Below, piece after piece: positions 54,948 to 64,000 of a stretch of DNA of 64,000 nucleotides. Each line of letters opens with the position of its first letter. Position 1 is the first letter of the stretch. Under the pieces are notes generated by a model that was not told the origin of the DNA, did no database searches, and worked only from the letters and a program-made list of their open reading frames with translations. Origin of the DNA: Datura wrightii (taxonomy: Eukaryota > Streptophyta > Magnoliopsida > Solanales > Solanaceae); the NCBI GenBank assembly GCA_035772735.1, contig JASDFA010000003.1:129535001-129599000 (forward strand), read 5' to 3'. The position numbers were made by a program, and so were the translations under genes.

Positions 54948-55518
54948 TTACTTTCTACTCCTCAGACTGATGGCATTGACCTGTGGGTGGTTTTTATCTG
55001 TGTCACTGGGTAACCCTCCCTGAGGTCTAGTGTGCTGAGCAGCTGGTAATTGAGCCATCTGCTTCGTTAGATTGCGAGTGGCCAACTGCTGATTTTTCAA
55101 ATCTGAAGCCATCTGTGCCTGATTCTCTGCCATTTGGGTTTGAGTGGCCATAATCTTTTGCGACACCTCCTCAATGTTGTTGCTGCTAGACTGGCCACCA
55201 TTTTGCCTATTCTGTTGTTAATACTGCTGCTACTGAGGTTACTAGTATCTCTTACTCTGATTGCCACCCTAAGAAAAATTTGGGTGACTCTGCCAACTCT
55301 TATTGTAAGTGTTCCCATAATTCTGATTGTTTCTCTGAACATTCCCAACAAAATTGACAGATTTCGAATTTTGCCCCATAAGATTTTTCATTGTGCCCAT
55401 TGTTACCACAAATTTCACACCAACTAGGAGCCTGCTAAATTGCATTCACCTGTCCCTACGGTTGGTTCATACTTAGTTTGTTGAACTGAGTCACTATCTG
55501 ATGCTGAAATGATGATAA
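54948..55518 (-). pseudogene. gag: Gag C-terminus and linker of element C
   Basis: A zinc-knuckle remnant CEICGNNGHNEKSY at about 55426-55385 keeps Cys, Cys and His, with Tyr in place of the last Cys. A Gln-rich low-complexity part follows (YQQQ.. near 55200-55250). Then 55166-54948 is open: MSQKIMATQTQMAENQAQM, LTKQMAQLPAAQHTRPQGGLPSDT, NAISLRSRK, the usual Athila linker before protease. Confidence 0.82.
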
Positions 55519-56231
55519 CTATGCCGCCAAGGCATTGACACTATCCACTTCTATCAGTCCTGCTGCTCTCTTACCTGCCCCTCTCGATGAATCGTTGTTC
55601 CACTTTGGATTTCCCTGAGCAATCTTGTTCAACAGAGTGTACAACTCATCATAAGGCTTCTCCAATGCTTTCCCACTCGATGCGGAGTCTAACAGAATCT
55701 TCATATGTGGGTCTAGACTCTCTACAAAGGTGAGAGCTAACACTCATTGGACTGTTGGTGATGGGGGCAGTCTCTCAACAATGACTTGAATCTCTCCCAA
55801 TCCAAATATAGGTTCTCCTCCGACCTATACTTAAAGCTTAATATCTCACTTCTGAGCTTGGTAGTCATGCCTGAAGGGAAAAATCTGATGAGGAACTTCC
55901 TCGCTAGGTCATTCCAAGATGTAATTGAATTCTTTGGATCAGACTTCAACCACCTCTTTTCCTCTCCCAACAATAAAAATGGGAAGAGTGTGAGTTGGAC
56001 ATAGTCAGTTGACACTCTGGTGGGTACAAAAGTGTCACTGATCTCTAGGAAATTCTGTAAGTGCTGTTGTGGGTCCTCATTACTCATTTTAGTAAACTGG
56101 CCACTAGAATATAACAACTGCACCATGTCCTATTTAAGCTCAAAGTTCCCTCCGGGCTTCGGTTTACGGATACTGGAGGTCACATGCATTGCTAGTGGGA
56201 TTGCCACTTCGCGAATTGGTCGGGCTGCCAT
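55519..56231 (-). pseudogene. gag: Athila-type gag of element C
   Basis: Starts MAARPIREVAIPLAMHV at 56231, about 270 bases from the primer site. After a stop at about 56133 the capsid is open over 56126-55737: EDPQQHLQNFLEISDTF, LTLFPFLLLGEEKRWLKS, SITSWNDLARKFLIRFFPSGMTTKLRSEI, LYLDWERFKSLLRDCPHH. It continues with a frame change at 55743-55519: FVESLDPHMKILLDSASSGKALEKPYDELYTLLNKIAQGN. All hallmark Athila capsid motifs are present. Two breaks only. Confidence 0.9.
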
Positions 56232-56500
56232 CTAATTAGGTAACAACTCTGCTTGCCCAACTGGTGGATGTTGTTGCAACTTCTCTTGTAACCTTTTCAA
56301 CTTTCACTCTAGAGCTTCCCTCCTGAGCAAATGCAGTTGGCATTCAAATTCCAACAAATGTTCCACCCGCTCTCTTTTCCTTGCCAGTTTTACAAGGAAA
56401 AGCTGTTACCTGCAATATAGCAGACTAAGAACAAGTTTTTCAACACTTAAGGAGATTAAAATTCACAAAAAAAAAATAAAATTTTGCTAAACTTCGCTAG

Positions 56501-56524
56501 TCCCCGGCAACGGCGCCAAAAACT
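56501..56524 (-). other. Intact tRNA-Asp primer-binding site of element C
   Basis: Minus strand TTTTTGGCGCCGTTGCCGGG then GAC. Every CpG is still present, in contrast to the decayed copies in elements 1 and D. It borders the LTR at 56525. Confidence 0.9.
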
Positions 56525-57919
56525 TATTGCGCCCTAGTGCACGCGGTCATACAAGTAATACAGTGGCTGTTATTCAGAGCCGAATGTCGAACCCACAGGG
56601 ACTGGACTTATTTCAGTGAATTATCAAGTTCGCGTGTTAATTTAACCTTCACAAGTGTTGATTATAGATATTTTGGGAAATTCTAATTAAGTCTAGGGGT
56701 GACCACAAAATAATTGAGAAACAATACAAGAAGCAACTAAAGTTAAGGCCTAATAATCATGCAATGCTACAACTCACCATGTTTCGAGTATGAAAACTTC
56801 AGTTGTTGTCTCAAATAGTTAAAATGTGGTGTTCATGGTCTTTCGAGCATCTGAACACGACAAACTAGTCTCACGCCTACATCATTGAGCAGGGATGTGA
56901 CATCCTAATTCGTGAACAATTTAACTATGTGGATGTGGTTTACGGAGTTTGTTCCCTTGATTATGGACTTTCGTACCTCTGATAATTTAACCTAACTTAG
57001 CTTCACAACTACTTCTACAAGCGGTGATGTGACAATTCTAAGTCGGTGTCTAGCTCATCCCATTTGACTAACCAATCAAGGCAAATTAGGTATAATTTCT
57101 ATTCTAACGGGTAATCCTATCGCAAAGATAAGAACTTGCTCCGTGCATTCTTATGTTCTAGGCTAGGGTTACTCTTTTCAGCTTTTATCTAAGCTTAACG
57201 CATTTGTTTTCATGGTGATCAAGCATAAAAGCATTAATAATAAAGAATGTAAGACAAAACAACAACTAAAAACTCAAACCAAGAAGAATTCATGCATTTA
57301 CAATCATATCATGTGGCCTCAACCCTAGAGGAAGGGTTTTAGCCACTCATCTTCATACAAATACTCAAAAATATAATTAGAATACGATGCATACAAGATT
57401 AGTTAAAAGTGAAATAAAAATAATGAACCCTAGGTAGAGTTCCTCACTTCTCCCTTCGCTCCTTTCCGGTGTTCTCAAAAATATTTCATGATAAAATAAT
57501 TTTAGGTGCTAGGTGCCTGTGTGGCACGGCGCTGGTCGTGCAGCCTGCCTGGCGTGGCACTAGATCGTAGGCATTGTCTCGCATGTCCCTTCGGGCACGC
57601 ATGCCCTTGCACAGGCATGACACGGTGCTAGTCACTCAGGTCTGTCAGCGTGGCACACTAGGAAATGCAACATCGATATTTTTGTGGACATTTTATTCAA
57701 TCTTCCTCCCAGTCATTACAACGCTTCATCTTGTTCGTGCATCATCAATTTTAATACCCTCCTAGCATTTTTCACCTACAAAACAAAGAGCTAATCACAT
57801 TGGTTAGTTTATGCACGAAATTATACAAAATCACATGAGAATATACTCACTTAATGTGACAAAAACGACTAAACTAAGTTATAAAATATCACTTGGGCAC
57901 GTAATTATGCCCAAGATCA
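56525..57919 (-). repeat. 5' LTR of element C
   Basis: Window orientation TATTGCGCCCTAGTGC...CCCAAGATCA (first TG now TA), 1395 bases. Parallel to 50522-51972 but with a shorter GC-rich cluster (57515-57665). Followed by the AATAT target copy. Confidence 0.88.
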
Positions 57920-59145
57920 AATATCAGTATGTCATGGTACTTTAGGCTATCGGTATTCTTACTAGATAAAGTGGTTCCGACTAGTCTTAAGACATCAACT
58001 TCAAATTTTACAGTTACATGTATATGTTCAGTTGGGAATAGTATTTAGCACTGAGTAGGCCAAGGTTCCAGCATACCTAGGTCACAAAACTATGTGCCAC
58101 TGTAGGATAAGGGATTCTCAATAGTATAGAATGTTTTCCTTAGCCCGAGGAATATGGGATCCTTATAATTTCAGAGTATCTCCCTTGCCTCAATGGGCAC
58201 ATGCAGGGGTCATTGTTATTAGAGATTGTCTCCCTAAGTTCACGAGTGATATCATGCCAGTCAGATTACTTACCCTTGGTAAGGTATGAACACCCTTCCA
58301 ACCGAGGTTACAGGTCGGGCTCCATAAAGCTCATAGTGGAGTTTGTCAGTTAATAGTCTCTCCCACAATATAGTTCTGTTTCAGTTCTAGTATAGTTATT
58401 TCAATTACAATTTTCAGTTTAGAATTTCATATTCAGTTTTCAGTACTGTATATGACCCAAAAAATAGATTTACTTGTATTTTGTTAAATATTTTCAAATG
58501 AGAATATCAAATCAGTAATTATGAATCTAAGATAGGGTCATTGTAATTCACCTCAGTTATATGTTCAGTTATCTATTCAGATCAATCTTTCTCAGCACAC
58601 TAGCATGTTCCTATCTTCAGTTATGTTTTTCATATACTTAGTATATTTCAAGTATTGATCGTATAATTTATGAGATATATCATTTTATGATATAGATTCA
58701 AGTATTCAGACTCATCCCCGCGGTTAAACATGCTTCAGACTCTATCAACTGACAGTGGTGAGTCCTCATCTTCTGAGGGAAGGAATTTTTTTTGTTTATT
58801 TCAGTACAATTCTAGTTTTAGATGTTGGTGTTAGCTGGGGGCTTTTCCCAGCAACTCATCAGATTAGTAAAGGCTTTTAGACAGCATAGTATGAGTTTTA
58901 GTGTGAGGATTTGATAGCACTTGCAAGAGACTGGATGAATGATAGGAACGAAGGAACACTGAACCACAAAGAGGATTGGTACTGGACAACTAGGACATGT
59001 TATTAGATCTTTATTCTTTCCTTTTTATTAGTTATTTCTTCGTTAAGTTCCACTTAGTTATGCTCTATTAGTTGTTGTTATGTTAGCATTATACTATGCC
59101 ATGGGTTATCTTGGAGCCATTCGTGGTTCTAGGTCCCGTGTTACA
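57920..59145 (+). repeat. 3' LTR of element H, part 3, end truncated
   Basis: The H LTR resumes with the AATAT target copy and runs to about 59145 (GGTCCCGTGTTAC). The closing ~40 bases seen in G (to GGGTCGTGACA) are missing and pol of element I follows directly. It contains the TATATCAT/ATGATATA repeat (58676-58694) and the GCTGGG/CCCAGC hairpin (58834-58852). Confidence 0.8.
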
Positions 59146-59468
59146 GAAAGGTGGCTTATGAGTTGGAGTTGCCTTCAGAATTAGCTTCTGTGCATCTTGT
59201 ATTCCATATGTCGCTTTTGAAAAAGTGTTTGGATGATCCAGCACTAATTGTCCCGGTGAACAGTGTGGGTGTGAAAGACAGACTCAGTTATGAGGAGGTT
59301 TCAGTAGAAATACTGGATCGTCAGGTTCGAAAGCTAAGGAACAAGGAAGTAGCTTTAGTTAAAGTGTTATGGAGGAATCAGCAGGTTGAGGGAGCTACAT
59401 GGGAAGCCGAAGTGAATATGATGGATAGATACCCACATTTATTCGCTACCAGCTCTGTTCCAGCTTGA
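59146..59468 (+). pseudogene. pol: C-terminal end of Tekay-type pol with chromodomain (element I)
   Basis: An open fragment: KVAYELELPSELASVHLVFHMSLLKKCLDDPA, then VNSVGVKDRLSYEEVSVEILDRQVRKLRNKEVALVKVLWRNQQVEGATWEAEVNMMDRYPHLF and a natural stop. The second half is the Del/Tekay chromodomain (EVxxILDRQVRKLRNKEV, VKVLWxNxxxEGATWE), which steers integration to marked chromatin. Everything upstream is missing; the left edge is an illegitimate junction with the H LTR. No stop or frameshift inside, so this fragment is young or short enough to have escaped. Confidence 0.88.
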
Positions 59469-59693
59469 GGTATCGGTTTTGACCTAAAACCTATTTAGTT
59501 TTCATGTTTAGTTCATGTGTCCAAGTTCCTTTTATGTATATGAATGTATGTATGATTTTTGAATTCAGTTCAGCTATGTAGTATGAATCGGAGGTAGTCA
59601 TTCTTTCAGTTGTCAACTTAATTAAATAGTACCTGAGTAAAATGATTGCGTTTTTCTACTTTTTTGTATGTTTTCCAACATTCGAGGATGAAT
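59469..59693 (+). other. 3' spacer of element I
   Basis: T-rich spacer between the pol stop and the purine tract with the typical TTTCAGTT words and ending TTCGAGGATGAATGTTCCC. Same layout as 41480-41735 in H. Nothing coding. Confidence 0.65.
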
Positions 59694-59712
59694 GTTCCCA
59701 AGAGGGAGATAT
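59694..59712 (+). other. Polypurine tract of element I
   Basis: CCCAAGAGGGAGATAT precedes the LTR start TGTTATGCCC at 59713. Confidence 0.85.
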
Positions 59713-61805
59713 TGTTATGCCCTAGAAGCCCAAAGATCAGACCCAGAAGTTGAAATGGAGAAAAAGTTTAAATTTGGCATCAGACACAAAACGAGTCGTG
59801 AGGAGACTCGTGAGAGGAGCCCAGGAGTCGTGATGTGACTCATAGGGAGGCCTAGGGATTAATGAGAAACTTGAGAAATGAGACCCCACGGGCATGACCA
59901 CAACTCATGGTCAGGCCCCAGGAGTAGTTAGGTCAGTCATGGCGTGGGTGATAAGGAAAAGAGCAGGAAGAAGGGCAGTGTACTCGGCGGAAGGACGCCA
60001 TGAGTCGCGGTTAGTCCCCACGATTTTTGGGGAGGGTCGTGCTCAGCTAGTTAAAGAATTAATTGGTATGGGGGAAGTGCATATAACGGGTGGTGACCAC
60101 AAGTCGTGGTCACCAGCAATGAGTCGTGAGATTGCCCATGACGAGCCCAGATGACCAGATGAGCAGTGTACTTGACGGATAACTCCACGAGTCGTGGCCC
60201 AAGGTAACGAGACGTTAGGTACCTCGTTGGGACCACCTAGAAGTTATTTTCTACGAATTTAGTAAGGGATTTTCCGTAATTCCTAACTTTCTAAGGCCTA
60301 AAATACGTCGTTTTGGGTTATGAATAGTGACTTTTAAAGGGGTTAAGTTCATTTTAGGCCTTATTCTTTCATGCATGCAAGGTAGAAGACTAGAGAGGGT
60401 GATCAAGTCTAGCATTCATCAATTTCTCTTCAATTTCCTATTGGGCATCTAAAGAAGTGTAAGAATCGGCTACCAACAAGTATGTAGGGTTATGAATGGG
60501 TGAGTTCTTTCACAGCTATGCCCAATCCCTCTCTAAAGTATGAAATTCCTATGTCTAGTCTATGGGGGCATGATTTCCTAATTCTATACATGGGTATGAT
60601 CTATATATGTTTCAATGAATGAAGTATGATCTATGGGCAAATGTTATAATGTTTTCAATCAAAAATCATGTTTCTAGTTTTATGAATTGAAAAGCCCATT
60701 GTAGAGAAGTTCATGCAAAATGAGATTTACGATGAATGTATGATTATGATGAGATATTATGATGAAAAGCATGTTTTAAAGCTACCCATATTTATAATCA
60801 TGTTTTCGATGTGAATTGAGTATTTTCCAAGTATGATAAGCTTTGGGCAATGCCTTTAAGTATGAATTATTATTTTCCCGAATTAAACTTACCACATGGT
60901 TTTGGAACGAAGTCTCCCAGTTATACTTTCAGCTTGTGGTATGTTTTGAGTTAAAGTCTTTCATATGCATAGCTTACCACATGGTTTTGGAGCGAAGACT
61001 CCCAATTATCTTTCAGCTTGTGGTATGGTTTAAGTTAAGGCTTCTCATATGCATGATTTCATCTTTGCGATGTATTTGATCTATGAGCTTCGTCAATAGA
61101 CGATGTTGAGCTTCATTAAAAAATGATATAGAGCACATGCATGTTTTTGGGAGTAGTGTCTAGCACCAAGAAGGCTAAGGGTCGATCACCCTATGCCTCA
61201 AAACTACGCGCCAACATAGGTTTATACATTATGACTTTGGGACCTACCTTGTGAGCTTTACTTTCCTGAATGGGCCTTCAGCTTGATATCGATATAATGG
61301 TATCGTCCCTAGCCATGGCAAGGCTTTGGATGGCTCTACCCACTTGAGTGTAATAGTTGGGACCACGTAAGCTCTATCGTGGTATGTCGGTTAAAAGACA
61401 AGTCTCCCATTATTACTCATGATTTCAGTTATGCATGTTCATTACTCATGAGATTTACATATGTAAGCATGTTCTAAAGCAGGTTTGACTCAATGTTTAG
61501 TTTTACTTATAAATATCAAATTTCAGCTTTGAGTCAATCGATTATGTTATGATATGTTATGATGATATTATATGTTAATGAAATCATGATTTCAGGAAGA
61601 ATGCATGCAAGCCCTACTCTCAGACTCTTAATTATTATGTTTTACAGTATGCATTGTCTTTACATGATTTTAATTACTTTAGCGGTTTTACTTACCTTGC
61701 ATACTCGGTACATTCCACATATTGACCGCATACTCTATGTTGTATCATTTCATGATATAGGACCTGGCTCTCAAGTTCATCCCCGCTCATAGTTCAACTT
61801 CAGAT
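59713..61805 (+). repeat. 3' LTR of element I, interrupted by a related LTR
   Basis: Starts TGTTATGCCCTAGAAGCCC. A dense cluster of ACGAGTCGT words lies at 59790-60200, including a perfect 10-bp inverted repeat TGGTGACCAC (60091-60100) / GTGGTCACCA (60106-60115). TATCAT/ATGATA is at 61743-61757. At 61805 (CTTCAGAT) it is cut by a second LTR of the same family; CAGAT is the candidate target copy. The rest of this LTR lies beyond the window. Confidence 0.85.
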
Positions 61806-64000
61806 TGTTATGCCCCGGAAGCCCAAAGATCAGACCCGGGAGTTGAAATGGAGAAAAAGTTAAAATTTGGCATCAGGCACAGAACGAGTCGTGGGGAGAC
61901 TCGTGAGATCAACATCACGACTCGTGGGGAAGGCCAGGGAATGAAATTGAAATTTAGAAGATGAGACCCCACGGGCATGACCACGCTCGTGGTCAGGCCC
62001 CACGAGTCGTTGGTCAGTCGTGGGGTGGGTGAGAAGGAAAAGAGAAGGGATAAGGGCAGTGTACTTGACAGGAGACCCCCACAAGTCGCGGTAAGACCCC
62101 ACAATTTGTGGGGTGAGTCATGATCAAGCAGGGAATAAATTTGTCGAGGCCAAGGAAGTGTACATTACGGATGGTGACCACGAGTCGTTATGTTGTCCAT
62201 TATGAGCCCTGAAGACTTGAGAAGCAGTGAACCTCACGAGCTAAGCCACGAGTCATGACCCTTGACGATGATTCATTAGGTCCCTCATATGGACCACCTA
62301 ACAGTTATTTTCTGCAAATTTAGTAAGGCTATTTCATAATTCCTAAGCTCCTAAGGCCTAAACTACGTCGTTTTGAGTTATGAATACTATCTTTTAAGGG
62401 TTAAGTTCATTTTAGGCCTCATTCATCTATGCATGCAAGGTAGAATACTAGAGAGAGTAAGCAAGCCTAGAATTCATGAAGTTCTCTTCAATTTCCTATT
62501 GGGCATCTAAAGAAGTGTAAGAATCAGCTACCAACAGGTATGTCGAGTTATGAATGGGTGATTCCTTTCACACCCATGCCCAATCCCTCTCTAAATCATG
62601 AATGATATATGGCTAATCTATGGGATTTTAACCCGATGCATGAATTTTCTAATTCTTTACATGGGTAATATTTAAATACGTTTCTACTATTGAATTATGA
62701 TGCATGGGCGAGTTTTATAATGTTTTCAATGAAAAAAATCATGTTTCTAGATTTATGAATGAAAAAGCCCATTGATGAGAAGTTCATGAAAGATGAGATT
62801 TGTGATGAATGTATGATGATGATGAGATATTATGATGAAAAGTATGTTTTCAAGCTACCCATGTTTATAGTCATGTTTTCGATATGAATTGAGTATTTTC
62901 AAGTATGATAGAGCTTTGGGAAATGCCCCATGTTCAAAGTATGATTGATGATATCTCAAATTAAGCTTACCACATGGTTTTGGAGCGAAGGCTACCACTT
63001 ATATTTTCATCTTGTGGTATGTTTGTGTTAAAGCTTTTCATATGCATAGTTACCACATGGTTTTGGAGAGAAGAATCCCAATTATCTTTCAGCTTGTGAT
63101 ATGGTTTGAGTTAAAGTTTCTCTTATGCATGATTTTTCCGCTTTGAGATGTATTTAATTTATGAGCTTCATTGAATAACGATGTAGAGCATATGCAAGTT
63201 TTTGGGAGTAGTGTCTAGCACTGAGTAGGATAAGGGTCAATCACCTTATGCCTCAGAACTACACGCCAACATAGGTTTATACGTTATGATTTTGGGACCT
63301 TCCTTGTGAGCTATCCCCTGCCCTATTGCCCATGAGTTTGATATCGATATCATGGTATCGTCCCTAGCCTGGCAAGGCTTTGGATGGCTCTACCCACTTG
63401 AGTGTGATAGTTGGGACCATGTAAGTTCTATCGTGGTATGTCGGTTAAAAGACGAGTCTCCCATTGTTCCTCATGATTTCAGTTATGCATGTCCATTACT
63501 CATGAGATTTACATATGTAAGCATGTTCTAAAGCAGGTTTGACTCAACGTTCAGTTTACTTATAAATATTAGATTTCAACTTTGTGTCAATCGATTATGT
63601 TAGGATATATTATGATGATATTATATGTTATGGTGAAATCATGATTTCAGGAAAAATGCATGCAAGCCCTACTCTCAGATTCTTAATGTTTATGTTTTAC
63701 AGTATGCAAATTGTCTTTAAATGATTTTAATTACTTAAGCGGTTTTACTTACCTTGTATACTCGGTACATTCCACGTACTGACCGCATACTCTATGTTGC
63801 ATCATTTCATGATACAGGACCCCGCTCTCAGGTTCGACCCCGCTCTCAGGTTCAGCCCCGCACATAGTTCGACTCCAGAGTTAGCATCTTTGTGTCGGTG
63901 AGTCCTTATCTCCCGAGGACTAGCCTACTCAGATTTCCTTATGTATTTTTTAGTTTTAGCTTGTTGAATTAGTTGGGGGTCTTTTCCCAACAACTTGTCA
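61806..64000 (+). repeat. Second Tekay-type LTR, start of an element running out of the window
   Basis: Starts TGTTATGCCCCGGAAGCCC and parallels 59713-61805 throughout (motif cluster 61880-62260, ACCACATGGTTTTGGAG repeats near 62968 and 63052, CATACTCTATGTTG at 63786). It passes the point where the first copy is cut (CTCCAGAG at about 63873) and continues with GGTGAGTCC and the GTTGGG/CCCAAC hairpin (63972-63991). It has not ended by 64000. Confidence 0.85.
63819..63854 (+). repeat. 18-bp tandem duplication in the second I-type LTR
   Basis: ACCCCGCTCTCAGGTTC occurs at 63819 and 63837, differing in the following base. The first LTR has one copy at about 61770 (GGCTCTCAAGTTC). A small local expansion. 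Confidence 0.8.

Larger units (their letters stand above)
50522..57919 (-). mobile_element. Element C: Athila-like gag-protease element without polymerase
   Basis: Minus-strand element with LTRs of 1451 (50522-51972) and 1395 bases (56525-57919), perfect AATAT duplications and an intact tRNA-Asp primer site. Gag (56231 to about 55390), linker and protease (55170-54101) are followed directly by the conserved hairpin block (53910-53861), a 1.9-kb tail and a purine tract. RT, RNase H and integrase are absent. LTRs and tail match element B. A large-deletion, non-autonomous derivative that kept gag and protease. Confidence 0.9.

Noticed and set aside
59894..60154. 86-codon open frame in the I LTR
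   Set aside because: Lies across the ACGAGTCGT motif cluster; the sister LTR does not keep the frame.

Overview
The window looks like nuclear DNA of a flowering plant. It is AT-rich, has no bacterial gene layout, and is built almost entirely of decayed Ty3/gypsy LTR retrotransposons of the Athila/Tat and Del/Tekay (chromovirus) types. The mix resembles Solanaceae heterochromatin, but that placement is a guess. I see no host gene, tRNA, rRNA, CRISPR array or replication origin. Nearly every coding stretch is a retrotransposon fragment broken by stops and frameshifts. The main exception is an intact 214-codon frame at 26132-26776 (minus).

Nesting, left half. A Tat/Ogre-like element (J, 20185-21652, plus) was entered by a minus-strand gypsy element with a 552-bp LTR (K, 17804-20184). 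K was entered by a Tekay-like element (A, 1-677 plus 11032-17803, plus). A was entered, inside its gag zinc-knuckle codons, by a 10.4-kb Athila-like element (element 1, 678-11031, plus). To the right, J was also entered by a Tekay-like element (G, LTR from 21653, gag to about 30030). The LTR of G contains a minus-strand, Athila-related non-autonomous element (B, 22387-28451) carrying the intact frame.

Nesting, right half. At about 30030 the G gag abuts, in inverted orientation, the pol of a minus-strand Tekay-like element (E, about 30031-35804). E sits inside the reverse transcriptase of a second minus-strand copy (F, 35805-39590), which sits inside the gag of a plus-strand Tekay-like element (H). 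The 3' LTR of H (41749-59145) is split twice: by an internally deleted minus-strand Athila-like element (D, 41972-49334) and by a minus-strand gag-protease-only element (C, 50522-57919, with perfect AATAT target duplications). Then come the last codons of another Tekay-like pol (I, 59146-59468), its 3' LTR (59713-61805), and a related LTR (61806 to the end) inserted into it.

How the parts relate. Elements 1, D and C show tRNA-Asp-type primer sites, and B has a changed one. All four carry a short conserved block with a small hairpin (TTGGG...CCCAA) just downstream of their coding region. B and C share LTRs and a 1.9-kb 3' tail but differ in coding capacity, and neither encodes polymerase, so both would need enzymes in trans. 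Several LTR families of both lineages carry, in their 5' part, scattered copies of a near-palindromic ACGA[G/C]TCGT word. The Tekay-type LTRs also share two small hairpins, one with apparent compensatory changes. These cross-family short signals and the intact frame in B are the most interesting content. All calls come from reading translations and motifs by eye; no database search or percent-identity calculation was made.
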